Assembly: GCA_050084985.1 (NCBI GenBank)
Contig: JBITNC010000001.1
Span: 181,598,001-181,662,000, forward strand
Reading direction: 5' to 3'
Source of the DNA: Nageia nagi
Lineage: Eukaryota; Pinophyta
DNA length: 64,000 bases
Both the position numbers and the translations under genes were made by a program. This document shows, one piece after another, positions 21,813 through 33,245 of the stretch (positions are counted from its first letter, which is position 1; each line of letters opens with the position of its first letter). The notes under the pieces are model-generated. The model worked only from the letters and a program-made list of their open reading frames with translations, had not been told where the DNA came from and made no database searches.

Positions 21813-22480
21813 ATATATAACTTGCAAAGACATAGAATAGAGTAAAGGTTTACCTCTACCAATAATATAATCATTATTGTATTCAAGATACTTTAAAAGA
21901 TGAACCATGATAATTAATATAGTATTTAATAAAACATATGGCATTTAATTATAATATAAAATTTATATTAAAATTTGTAATATTGAAACAAGTCATTTAA
22001 GAAGTTTAAATATAATTTATTAAATAAAGAATAAATCATTTTTAGGTGTCTATAATTACTATAGAGCATATTCAAAATCATTTGATAAATAATTAGAATT
22101 GTAGAGAATATTTTAATAATTTTATATTATATATAGTTACATAATTTTTATATCATATGATGTACTTATGTAATGTTCCCATTTTTAAAGTGTTATTTCC
22201 ATTTCACCTATGATAAATGGTAACATTAATTTAGGAGTTTTTTAATCTATTTTAGTAGATTTTGACAAAAATTTTGTAAATTACATTAGAGACTTAATAA
22301 ATATTCTATTTGTAATAATGATCTTTTATTTATTTATTTGTATTTAGTAATTGTAAAAATATTAATAAATTGGTATTTGTGATTACCAACTTATAATTGT
22401 AATATATAGTGTCCATTAAATAAGATTTTAATACAACTTGATGATTGTAATATTGGTATTAATATATATCATTTGTGCTT
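21813..22480. other. AT-rich spacer, nothing recognised
   Basis: No gene or repeat that I can support. One 16-base word (CATTTTTAGGTGTCTA, about 22036-22051) also occurs at the edge of the gypsy LTR at 16169-16184; too short to call an element. Confidence 0.4.
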
Positions 22481-23577
22481 TTCTATTGAGGAGGATCCAC
22501 TAGGTGATGCACTAATACAAGATTATTTGAAACTTCAAGGATAGACATGGTACTTCAAACTAGGCATTGGTAATCTTGAGACAAGTGGATGACCCTAAAA
22601 CATGGATGTTGGGTATGGAAGCATCCCAAGATCCCACATTGGCCTACCTAGGCATATGGATTGATGGAACTAATCATGAGGCACTCTAATATTACCCCCT
22701 CTTATATGGTCATAGTTTTTTATCCTTGGATGTGATTTATTTCTCCCAAGTCTCCTCATCTTGGATGTTGCATACATGAGCATACGAATCACATCTCTCC
22801 ATTATTGGATCATCTCAATGCAAGATTATAAGATGATCACCATCACTTATAAAAGGAGAACTCATAGCCATTATGATATATGCTAATTATTTCATTAAAA
22901 CTCTTTTTTAAAATGAGTGGAAGCACTTTCTTCACCACTTATAAGGAAAACAACATTTGAGGTATTGAGGTGAGAGAGGCTAACCTCAACTTATTCAAGC
23001 CATCCTAAGAGGAATATTGTTGGTTCCATCATAAGTTTTATAGATAACACTTGGTCTTTCCTCACTAATTTTAGGATTAGTGAGGCCTTGGAGCCATCCA
23101 AAATAACCTTATTAGAGACAATCCTAGTACAAACTTCTTTAAGTAGACAAAAATATTCTAATTGTTTATCTCTTGCTATGTCATTTACAATTACATTTTG
23201 TTATCAAAATATTTTCATTTGTCTTCTTCTACTTGGAAATTGGATTTGAAAGCATTATTACCTTTTCATTTTCTCTTCCTAGTTGCAACATTGTATTTGG
23301 AATGATATTTTCATTGCTTAATATCTATTTGGGCTCTCCAATTGGGATGATGGGTTATGGTGTAGTTTTACAAGTTAAAATCATATTTTGCTTCTCTAGA
23401 TACATGTTGGAATTAGGTGTGAATTTTTTGACTTACCATTGCTAAATTTACTAATCCTAGCTAGATGTTGGATATTTGGTGTATTTTTTAGTTTTTTAGA
23501 ATAGCTTAGAAGTTTGAAGCTAAACATCCCTCTCCTAAGACATGTATGAGGAGTGAGCTCAAAATGGTTCATCATAG
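22480..23577 (+). repeat. Probable 5' LTR of a decayed element
   Basis: The right edge is suggested by GGTTCATCA just before the PBS-like site at 23578. A TATA-like TTATAAAAGG lies at 22848-22857 in the same orientation. The left edge is not determined and no partner LTR was found. The open frame 23173-23445 has no recognisable similarity. Confidence 0.45.
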
Positions 23578-23590
23578 TGGTATTAGAGCC
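23578..23590 (+). other. Degenerate primer binding site
   Basis: TGGTATTAGAGCC differs by one base from TGGTATCAGAGCC, the tRNA-Met-type plant PBS. It is consistent with a plus-strand LTR element whose gag relic lies at 25930-26450. Confidence 0.65.
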
Positions 23591-24199
23591 GTTGATTTTT
23601 TTATCATATTTAGAACCAAAGGATAATTCATAGAATATTTCAATTTGGAGTTGAAGAGAATTTTTAGGATTAGAATACCCACATCATAAGTGGTATCATA
23701 CATAGGAGATTTGCTAAAGTAAAGTTGGAGATCTTATTCCTGCTATTGGGTAAGAGTTGAAAAGTTATTACTAATGGATATTGATGGATGAGTTGTAGAA
23801 GATGTGGATACTCATTATGATATTCTACTAGATCACAATTCTATTTATGGAAGGTTCTTATTGTCCTTTTGAAGAGTAAATTTGATCTAGCATCATAATG
23901 ATCATTTCAAAGGAGTTTTTGTAGTATCTAGATGCTTGGAGCAAGTCATTGGGATCTTGGATCCCTATTTCATCCTTTTAGTAAGTCATTGGGTATTCTT
24001 GGATCTAATTTTGAATTCTATAACTTTAAGGAAGTTCATTAAACTTGAAAAAGGTACACTTTTAAAAACTTCTTGCATTTTTATTTCAAGTTGAAGTTTG
24101 TTCATTTATTGTGAGTTTGAAGGAGGAATAAGGGGTTGTCTAAAGAGTCTAAGCTCATTTGGAGCTATATGTTGGTATTTTTGGATTCTTTTATAGCTT

Positions 24200-24970
24200 A
24201 TTTGATATTTTGATAGTCCTATAGGGAGGACATTGGTATTCTAAGGGAGATTTAGAGGATAAAATTGTATTTCAAGACCACCAAGAGTTAGATGTTGCAT
24301 TTTTGAGAGGAGTTTTATGCTTGAAGCTATATTTTGAGACCATTTGAGGCTAAACATTGCATTTATATGTTATTGGAAGCTAGACATTTTATCACTAAGG
24401 GTATTTTTTAGCTTAACTCTACATTTTAAGCTCTCTAAGAGGTAAACATTAGTGATATGAGTGCTTTTTGAAGGTTATTTATGTATTTTGAGCCCACATG
24501 AAGGAGGAAGTTATCAATTAGGAGAAATTTGAGACTTCTATTTCATTTTAGGGTAATTTATGGGGTACCTTGGAAGAGTTTTGAGATCCATTCTTCTTTT
24601 CAAGACCACCTAAGACCAAATGTTGGCATATTAAAGCTTTTTTTGGAGCATTGTTCTATATTTTGAGGGTATAATAGGCTAAATGTTAGCAATTTAAGGG
24701 CATTATTGAAGATTAATTTGCATTTTAGGTCTATCTTTAAGTGGACATTAACATACTAAGGAGAATTCTTAAGCTTGATCCATATTTTGGGATCATTATG
24801 AGGAAAGAATGGTAAACTAAATCTTATTTTGAAGTTAGTTAGGCTCTTTTAAGATATTCTAGATCAAGCGTTAAGCTATTGAAAGGTTTTTTAAAAATCT
24901 TGTAACATTTTGGAGACACCTAAAGTGGGACATTGGCTTGCTAAGGTTGATTGGATGTTTGAGTTGTATC
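24200..24970. repeat. Strongly diverged 62-bp tandem array
   Basis: ATTTTGAG/ATTTTAGG-like words followed by a C/T-A-A-G-G word recur at about 24268, 24331, 24423, 24485, 24597, 24660, 24722, 24783, 24845 and 24906; most spacings are 61-63 bp. Copies are so diverged that the array is visible only by its rhythm. Located in the leader of the decayed element. Confidence 0.6.
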
Positions 24971-25929
24971 ACAAGTGTCATTAATTGTAAGTATTAACTC
25001 ATTTTCATCATGAAAGATAAGTATTAATAATTTTGTAGCATATTTTGACATAATGGCCATTATTTTATGAAAAATTTGAAGCTAGGATTCACTGTATGGA
25101 GGTTATTAGAAATAGAGTCAATTTATTGATATTAACTAGATTTCATAATGGTGTCTACAATATGGAAGCCTAAGGAGGAGATGTTGGAGTTATTTTGCTA
25201 CTTTGATAAGAATTTGAGGTTGGAAGTGAGATACTAAGAGTATAGAAAGCTCTATCTATTGTGAGCTTACATAAATTCATCTCTTGAAGGTCGAACAACT
25301 AGTATCTTGGTCAAATTTTAAAAGTTGGAATTGGCTTTACATTATTTAGCTTATGTGTGTGGATGTTGAGCTTCAAGAGGACACACCAAAATTCCAAGTT
25401 TGAGTAAATTAAATATTTCATATTTTAATTATTTTTTAAGAGGGGAAAAAAGGAGGAAGAATGCAAAATATTTTTATATTTTTAGGATTAATAAGGGAAG
25501 TTGAATCTCTTACACATCATTTTCTATACTAGATAAATACATTAAGTTTTATGCTAAGCATTTACAGTTCATGCCCCCTATAATCTACAAGAAATATTAA
25601 TTCAAGAGTAAAAGGCATAATTTTAGAATGAATGAATAAACTATATATGGTTTAATCAATCTCTTAATTTATATTATGATACATATAAAGGTATAAAATC
25701 AAGGGACCCTAGTTGAGAATGAATCATCATCAAGACATACTTTATCCCTTCAAATCATGGAGTCACTTTTCACCCCCAAGTAGATTTAGGGGAATGAGTA
25801 AGAATAAGAAAATATGGATGAGGTGCTTGAAGAGTATATGGATAAGCCTTGAATATTCATAATAACTATACCTTTCTACACATATTAGAAGACCCAAACA
25901 TGTAAAATTGGAAGTCCCCAAAATTGTCA

Positions 25930-26450
25930 GATGATAAGAAATCCAAGGTGCCCATACCTACTTTTTATGGGAGTGACAAATTATCTATAAGGGATTGGTT
26001 ATTGAAATTATAAACTTACTTTTCTCTCCATCCCATGAGTGAATAAGAGGGAATCAAAATAGCGAGCATGTTTTTAGATGGAATATAATATGAATGAGCA
26101 TAATTATGTTATTATACATGAACATGGGAAGGTCAAGACCTTTGAATACTTTAGCAAAGGATGCTTGATAGGTTTGAAATAAAGCATATAGGGGTATATC
26201 TCAAGGAGTTATGTATGCTTCAACTCACAACTATCATGGATGCATACATTAAGGAATTTGAAATCTATCCCTAATATAGAAGATGAAAGGCTAGCATATC
26301 TCTTCATGGATGATTTATAAGAGCCAATTAGATCATTAGCAAAATCCATGGAACCATCCACTTTATCCATGAACATGTGTAAGGCTAAGTTGGAGGTATT
26401 TAGCTACCTAAAGGGAGTTTTCACTAATACTCCTATGATTGGGATATAAG
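25930..26450 (+). pseudogene. Degenerate Ty3/gypsy gag relic
   Basis: Fragments in shifting frames resemble the retrotransposon gag core: PIPTFYGSDKLSIRDWLLKL, then TYFSLHPMSE, and after a frame change IMDAYIKEFEIYP and ERLAYLFMDDL. In plant gypsy gag the usual order is P-F-G...W...YF, then the FR-x-L-Q region and a D-E-x-x-x-x-F segment, which fits. Many stops and indels. It lies downstream of the PBS-like site at 23578 on the same strand. Text to about 26720 (lysine-rich) may be gag tail. Confidence 0.55.
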
Positions 26451-26735
26451 AAACAAACACAAATAAGGAATAAAAAAGGAGAAAACCTCCATCACTTGTT
26501 TAGAGACCAACAAACAAGTTGGGATATACTACAAAAGAGGTATTAAGGAAGAAAAAGATTTGTTTTACTTATTGAAATCCCTCAAAAGAGAACACAAGTG
26601 TAATGAAAAGGATCAACACATATACTTGGAGGTATGTAAAGTGAAATAAGACTTGGATAAAGAAATGAATACATACCAACATGAAGTGGCAATTCAAGAT
26701 ATTGGAGGGTCACTAGCCATGTTAAAGGAACCTTC

Positions 26736-26765
26736 CACTACTACATTTTGTGAGTTTTACATCAT
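26736..26765 (+). other. Candidate CACTA terminal end
   Basis: CACTACTACATTTTGTGAG begins at 26736, immediately followed by short subterminal-like repeats. CACTA transposons start with CACTA. I could not find the matching inverted end, so this is a candidate only. Confidence 0.35.
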
Positions 26766-26904
26766 ATAATGCATCAAGATATGGTGCATTTTTTTTATTT
26801 TTCTTGGTTTCTCCTTGATACCTCATGTAATGCTAAGGGTACTATTAACCCATGTGTTAAGCAATGCATCAAGTATATTTTTACTTTCATTGGCTAAAAT
26901 GTCA

Positions 26905-27135
26905 ATCGTTTGACTCATAAAGCATCACAACTCTAACTCATAAAGCATAAAAAAATTTGATCAATAAAGCATTACCATTATGACTCATAAAATGTCAAGA
27001 GCTTGAATCATAAATCATAATAACTATGACTCATAAAGCATTACAATTCTAACTCATAAAGCATCACCATTCTGACTCATAAAGTATCACCATTATGACT
27101 CATAAAATGTCAAGATTTTTAATACTTTGACTCAT
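26905..27135. repeat. About 23-bp subterminal-type repeats
   Basis: TGACTCATAAAGCATCACAA-like units recur about ten times with 21-24 bp spacing and moderate divergence. Similar short arrays next to transposon ends act as transposase binding sites in CACTA elements; here that role is inferred from position only. Confidence 0.75.
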
Positions 27136-27384
27136 AAAATATCAAAGTTTGCTTTGTAATTCAAAAAAAATTAAATTATTTATTATTTCTTTTTTTGTGT
27201 AGTGTATAATACATTCAAATACATTAATGATAATATATATACATTCAAATAATACACTAGAAGTAAAAAATACATTAAAAGATACATTCAAATCTAAACA
27301 TACAAGCATAAAAAGGATAAAACTTAAAACACATTATGTATAAATAATATAACACACTAAATTAATAATCAAATTTGTATAATT

Positions 27385-27592
27385 AGGATCAATCAACAAA
27401 AAATTTCCATGCCAAGTGTACAAATGCATGGTAATGGGTTAGTAAAAAATATCCACATTAAGGGTGCAAATGCATGGTAATTGATCAACAAAAAATGTCC
27501 ACACTGAGTGTAAAAATGCATGGTAATGGATCTACAAAAGATATCCACATCAAGTGTACAAATGCATGGTAATGGATCATTCACTATCATGA
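27385..27592. repeat. 46-bp tandem repeat, 4.5 copies
   Basis: TGCATGGTAA recurs at 27425, 27471, 27518 and 27564. The open frame on the minus strand across it comes from the repeat. Confidence 0.85.
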
Positions 27593-28578
27593 CCATGCCT
27601 AGTGTAAAATTCATCATCTTCATCCATTTTGGTAATTTTCCACCCCTCTAGGTTACCCTCCCCTCGGTCACCCTCCAATTGACCCTCCTCACCTTACAAA
27701 AAATAATCAACTAAATATTAGTAAATAAGAAAAACTAAAAATTTTATGAGTCATTATTAAAATAATATAATAAATTTGAAAATAGTTAAATATTACTTAC
27801 AGTATTGGAAGCTATTTTCAAAATTAGTGCTTGAAAATCATTTTTCAAGGAACATTTTACTTCATCTTTTGTAGGATACCTATCATATTTATCATACTAT
27901 AAAAAAATATTTACTTAAAAAATGTTTTATTCATATAATTTAGTTATATAAATATTCATGCATGAAATATGAAATAAATAATTTAATATACTTACATATA
28001 GTGTTTCAATCCCTACTTTTCTTAATTTTCTTGAATTATGGGTATATTCCATTAGAGATGTGTTGTATCAGGCATGTGTAGCTTTTTCAAATCATAATGG
28101 TTTAGTAGTGGATTCTCTATGTGATTCCTCCTCCTCCACCTTCTTCATCAGGAAATTCCACACCTTCTTATCAACATCTATAGGCCTACTTTCTTTTCAT
28201 TGATTTTTAGAAAGTTTTTTATTTTATTTTATTCCCTATTTTATCTCTTGTCTAATTCAAATTCTTGCCCATATGTTGCAATTCCCATTTTGGGTTTCAT
28301 GCATCACTAAATTCTCTTTTCAAGATATCTATGGCCTTTTGTTTTATTGCAAAATACCTAATTTTTTAGAAATTAAATTAAAAAATTAGGTAAAATATAC
28401 TATTAATATTATTTTGTTAAAAAATTAAATATAAAATTAAACATATAAATTATATATATACCTATTTCACTTTATTTTTCCACTCGATATCTATGATGGG
28501 ATCAAGCTGGTGGAACGTACATTTTATGAGAGTATCATAAAAATACCCTAAAGAGAATTTAATAACATTATTAAATTA

Positions 28579-28609
<31 letters not shown>

Positions 28610-29152
28610 TCAATGCTTACCATTCCAATCTTTAATTACAGCACCCTTCTCATCCACCTTAATCTCAATATCATTAGTTCCCTTGCATGTTGAAAATATT
28701 ATCTCCATATTGATTGATTGTATATCTATAATTACTATATTACTTAGATTATCTTTATTGAATGTAACATTTAATTAATAAAAGGTAACTTCAATTAATT
28801 TTTTAAATTTAACAAAATAAGTAATGTTACCATGTGGTGATGAGTCCATCAATGATGGTTGACCTATGCTACTAGTAGGCCTAGCAAGCCCAGAAGGCTT
28901 AGTAGATGAAGACCTAATGCCCATTTGTTTATCAATCTCACTCCATTAATTTGTTATGTGGCCATTTTATATAGTTTGGACACATCGTTAGTCTATTAAA
29001 AAGGTAAAAAAATAAAGTTACATTTCCTTTTGAAATGAATATTATTAAATAAAAGTTGAATAAATCACATTCATAAATAAATACTTAAAAAATCCTTCTT
29101 GCTTGTAGTTGAATTTGGAGGTTTTAGCTTCTTTCCCCTCCTATTATCAGCC
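27583..29152 (-). pseudogene. Intron-containing transposon protein relic, possibly Ptta/En/Spm type
   Basis: On the minus strand an ATG at 29152 gives MADNRRGKKLKPPNSTTSKK, followed by GT...AG-bounded AT-rich introns. Later exons: about 28950-28830 (SGLARPTSSIGQPSLMDSS), 28745-28620 (STCKGTNDIEIKVDEKGAVI), 28545-28475 (TFHQLDPIIDIEW), 28380-28000 (KVWNFLMKKVEEEESHREST and CYNTSLMEY), 27900-27790 (DRYPTKDEVKCSLKNDFQAL) and 27690-27583 (acidic C-terminus ending DEDDEFYTRHGHDSE). The plan - Ser-rich start, a W-rich middle and an acidic end next to subterminal repeats - recalls the second protein of plant CACTA elements (Transposase_24/Ptta). The match is by style, not by clear motifs. Stops interrupt several exons. 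Confidence 0.5.
28568..28606. repeat. (AT)n microsatellite
   Basis: About 16 AT units inside an intron of the relic gene. Confidence 0.85.
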
Positions 29153-29379
29153 ATGATAATCACTAAATATAGTTAATAATAAAAAATATTATTAGTATAA
29201 AAAAATTTAAACTATTCAATTTAATAAACCTAAAATAGTATGCCAATATTAAATTTATAAAGGTTACCATTCAAACACACTATAATATGAATATAATAGA
29301 AGAAATTTAGGATATTAAATTTGTAAATGCAACATACCTCTATTGTTTTAAGTTATGTCAATTAGTTACAACAATATTT

Positions 29380-30655
29380 ATGGGTAACCCAAACCCCTAA
29401 TTGACCCTTAAATCCTAACCAAATATAACCCTTAATATCTTAATTCTTAACTCTCAACTCATGAATATTTCCCTTAAACCTTAAACTTTAAATATTAATT
29501 TAAATCTTAAACCCTCAACTTAAACCTAAACCCCTAACCCTTAAATTGTAACCCCTAAGTCAAACCTAAATTCTTAAACCCTAACCCCAACCCCTAACCC
29601 TTAAATCCTAACCATAATTCTTAATAAATCCTAACCACATTCTTTAAATCCTAACACTTACACTTAATTCCTAACCATAACCTTGAAACCCTAATTCCTA
29701 ACTAAAATCCAAGCCCATAAATCCCTAACATTGAACTAAACCCAAACTCTTAAACCTTAAATCCAAACATAAACCCTAACCCTAACCCAAACCCCTAACT
29801 CTTAATGTATCATAATCCCTAACCCTTAAAGTACCACAACCCTTAACAAAATTGGGTATCAAAACCCTTAACTCTAGAAATTAGGGTTAAATATTAAACC
29901 CTTAACTCAAACCTAAACCCCTAACTCTTAAACTATAACCCCTAAGTCAAACTTAAACTCTTAAACCCTAACCCCAATCCCTAACCCTTAAAACCTAACT
30001 ATAATTCTTAATAAATCCTAACCATATTTTTTAAATGCTAACACTTACCCTTAATTCCTAACCGTAACCCTTAGACCCTAATTTATAACTAAAATCCAAA
30101 CCAATAAAACCCTAACATTGAACTCAAACCCAAACTCCTAACCCTTAAATCCTAGCATAAACCTTAACCCAAACCCAAACCCCTAACTTTTAACGTACCA
30201 TAACCCTTAAGAAAATTGGGTATTACAACCCTCAACTCTAGAATTAGGGGTAAATCTTAAACCCTGAACTCAAACCTAAACCCTAAGTCAAACCTATACT
30301 CTTAAACCCTAACCCCAATCCTAACTATAATATTTAATAAATCCTAACCATATTCTTTAAATCCTAACATTTACCCTTAATTCCTAACCATAATCCTTAA
30401 ACCATAATTTCTAACTAAGATCCAAGCCCTTAAAACCCTAACATTAAATTCAAACCCAAATTCCTAACCCTTAATCCCTAACATAAACCCTTAAACCCTA
30501 ACTCAAACCCAAACCCCTACCCCTTAAAATACTACAACCCCTAACCCTTAAACTATTGCAACCTCTAACCCTAACCTAAACATTTATACTGCAACCCCTA
30601 ACCCTAACCTAAACCTTTATACAATATGGCATTAGAGTTAACCCTAAATTTATCC
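29380..30655. repeat. Degenerate telomere-derived array with higher-order repeat
   Basis: Built of CCCTAA/CCCTTAA variants, all in the C-rich orientation on the plus strand. A longer unit is superposed: ATTGGGTAT recurs at 29851 and 30215 (364 bp) and the word TTAATAAATCCTAACCA recurs at about 29620, 30007 and 30333 (387 and 326 bp). No coding. Confidence 0.8.
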
Positions 30656-31760
30656 CTAAGTTTTTAACACACATTTATCATAAAATTTTTACAAAAATTT
30701 ACCATAATCTTTTTACAAAACTTTACTCTAAATTTTAAACTATAACCCAAATAACTAACACCTAAAATTCAACACTAAATTGTTTACAAAAATTAATCAT
30801 AATTTGTTACAAAATTTATCCTTAAAGTTTAAGTTAAAATTAACCTTAGTTTTTTACAAAAATTAATCCTATATTTTTATGAAAATTAACCCTAATTTTT
30901 TACAAAAATTAACCCTAATTTTAATATCAAAATTAACCCTAAAATTTTAACAAAAATTAACATTAAATTTAAATTCAAAACTAACCCTAAATATCAATAA
31001 AATTTAATTGTAACCCAAACACCTAACACACATAAAATTTAGCCCTAAATTTTATAAAAATTAATCATAATTTTAACCCTAATTATCCCTAATTTTTTTA
31101 CAAAAATTAACTTTAATTTTTTTACAAATATTAATCCTTAATTTTTACAAAAATTAACTCTAATTTTTTTATGAAAATTAACCCTAAATTTTAACAAAAA
31201 TTAACCATAAATTTTAAAATAAAAATTAACCCTAAAATTTTACAAAAATTAATCCTAATTTTTTATAACAAAATAACCTAATTTTTTATAAAAATTAACA
31301 TTAAATTTTAAGTCAAAATTAACCCTAAATTTTAATAAAATTTAACCATAACCTAGACACCTAACACTTAAAATTTAACCCTAAATTTTTACAAAAATTA
31401 ATCCTTATTTTCTATAAACATTAACCTTAATTTTTTTATATAAATCAACCCTTAATGTTTACAAAAATTAACCCTAGTTTGTTTTTAAATATTAATTGTA
31501 ATTTATACCCTAAATTTTTACAAAAGTTAATCCTATTTTTTGACAAAAATTAGCCCTAAATTTCAAGTTAAAATTAACCTTAGTTTTTTACAAAAATTAA
31601 CCTTAATTTTTTATGAAAATTAACCCTAAAGTTTTTAGAAAAAATTACCCTATTTTTTTACAAAAATTAACACTATTTTTTACAAAAAAAATAACCTAAT
31701 TTTTTACAAAAATTAACATTAAATTTTAAGTCAAAATTAACCCTAAATTTTAATAATAAA
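30656..31760. repeat. AT-expanded CCCTAA array (ACAAAAATTAACCCTAATTTT units)
   Basis: AAAATTAACCCTAA alternates with TTTTTTACAAAA at about 21-28 bp spacing for 1.1 kb. It looks like the telomere-derived array with intervening A/T blocks. Continuous on its left with the preceding array. Confidence 0.8.
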
Positions 31761-32580
31761 GGAGGAGCTATAGGATTTCTTGGTATGTTTTTCTATTTTT
31801 TTATGAATTTAGTAAAATAAAAATCCTAATGTGCAAATTTTAGAATTGTTATCTCAAACCTAAAATTAATTTTGTAAGATTTAGTTTTTTCCTAAAATTA
31901 ATTTTTTAAGATTTAGTTTTTCTCCAAACCATAGGTTTAATTTTGTAAACCCTAACTTTTTATCTAGATTCTAGGGTTTTCATGTTCCAAAGATTTAGGT
32001 TTTTTTTTAATTCAATTTTTTGAGTTTTTGATGTATTTTTTCAATCTTCATATTAAAAAAATCAAATGCATGCAAAAATATTCTATTTCTATTAAAAAAA
32101 TGTTAAATGTATGCTTAGAAAGTAAAAATTTGGATTTAGTATACTTACCTTTGAATTTGGATATGGATCTAATAAATCTAACCTTCCATCTAATGGAAAA
32201 TTGTCAAATTTTATCCAAATATGACCCTTATGCCCCCTCTTCCACAACAAAACACTCTCTACCTTGTCCCTCTCATGATATTCAACTTGAAAATGATTAG
32301 TGGGGCAAATGAGGTATGCCTCTTTAATGTTTCATAATTGCATGGTCAACTTGATGTATTGCTTGATGCATCAATGCATCATGTAATACATCAAGAAATG
32401 CATCATGTCATCCTAATTAAAATAAAATAAATAAATAAAAACTTAAAATATCAAATAATTTAAAAAAATACATAAAATATAAATAATTTTAAAAATATTT
32501 ACTTTTAAAAATTAAATTATAAATGCTATTAAATTAATAAAATCTAATTTTAATTTTATGATATCATTAATGCTTTGTTA
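31761..32580. other. Spacer with short GATGCATC repeats
   Basis: No supported gene; the plus-strand frame 32028-32300 has no recognisable domain. At 32340-32410 words such as GATGCATCAATGCATCATG resemble words at 26770-26880 (AATGCATCAAG, CATGTAAT), possible shared subterminal sequence of the unit starting at 26736. Confidence 0.45.
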
Positions 32581-33245
32581 ATATTAATGTACTTATGTTA
32601 ATATGTATATTGATAATGTTAACGTTATGATTCAAATTAGGGTTTTTAGATTAGGATTTGATGTTATGAGTTTCAAATATGTTACATCATGTCAATGTTA
32701 ATGTTATGTGACACTTAATGTTAGCTTAATGTGAATGCTATATGTCAATGTTAATGGCAATGGTATGTTAATGCTATATCAATGATAATGTTATAGTAAT
32801 GTCAATGCTATAAGTTAATTTTAATGCTAACATTATCGAACTTAAAGCCGCCATCAATTAGATAAGGGTTGGATTGTTGATGGTGGAGGTATAGTTGTAA
32901 TGACCAACTCCAATATATTGTTATGTGACTCATTGGTAAGATATGGTAATGCTATATGTCAATATTTAAGAGATGCAATTTGTTGTTAATATTATGTTCA
33001 TATTATTTTGATGTTTTGTTATTGTTACTATTATATTGATACCATCATAATATGGATAATATGATGTTAATGTTATGTTAATAGAGTTAATGTGATATTA
33101 GTGTTAATGCAATATTAATGCTATTTTATTATAGTTAATGTGATGTTAGTGTTCATTCGATGTTAATGGCATGCTAATTTAGATAAATAGATATTATTGT
33201 TGTGTTAGTATAGTTAATATGATGTTAGTGTTAATGCTATGTTAG
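32580..33245. repeat. TTAATG-type low-complexity array
   Basis: Repeated GTTAATGTTATG, AATGCTAT and AATGTGATG words with no fixed long period, in a 0.66-kb block between two telomere-like arrays. Non-coding. Confidence 0.7.

Noticed and set aside
22036-22051. Second gypsy LTR edge (CATTTTTAGGTGTCTA)
   Set aside because: Sixteen bases only; flanking sequence does not align with 16100-16186.
26905-27135. CRISPR-like array
   Set aside because: Repeat units are adjacent, diverged and without unique spacers of fixed size; a minisatellite in plant DNA.
27393-27623. Minus-strand ORF with repeated CTLDVDIF-like peptide
   Set aside because: Direct translation of the 46-bp tandem repeat; only the last acidic part overlaps the proposed exon in another frame.
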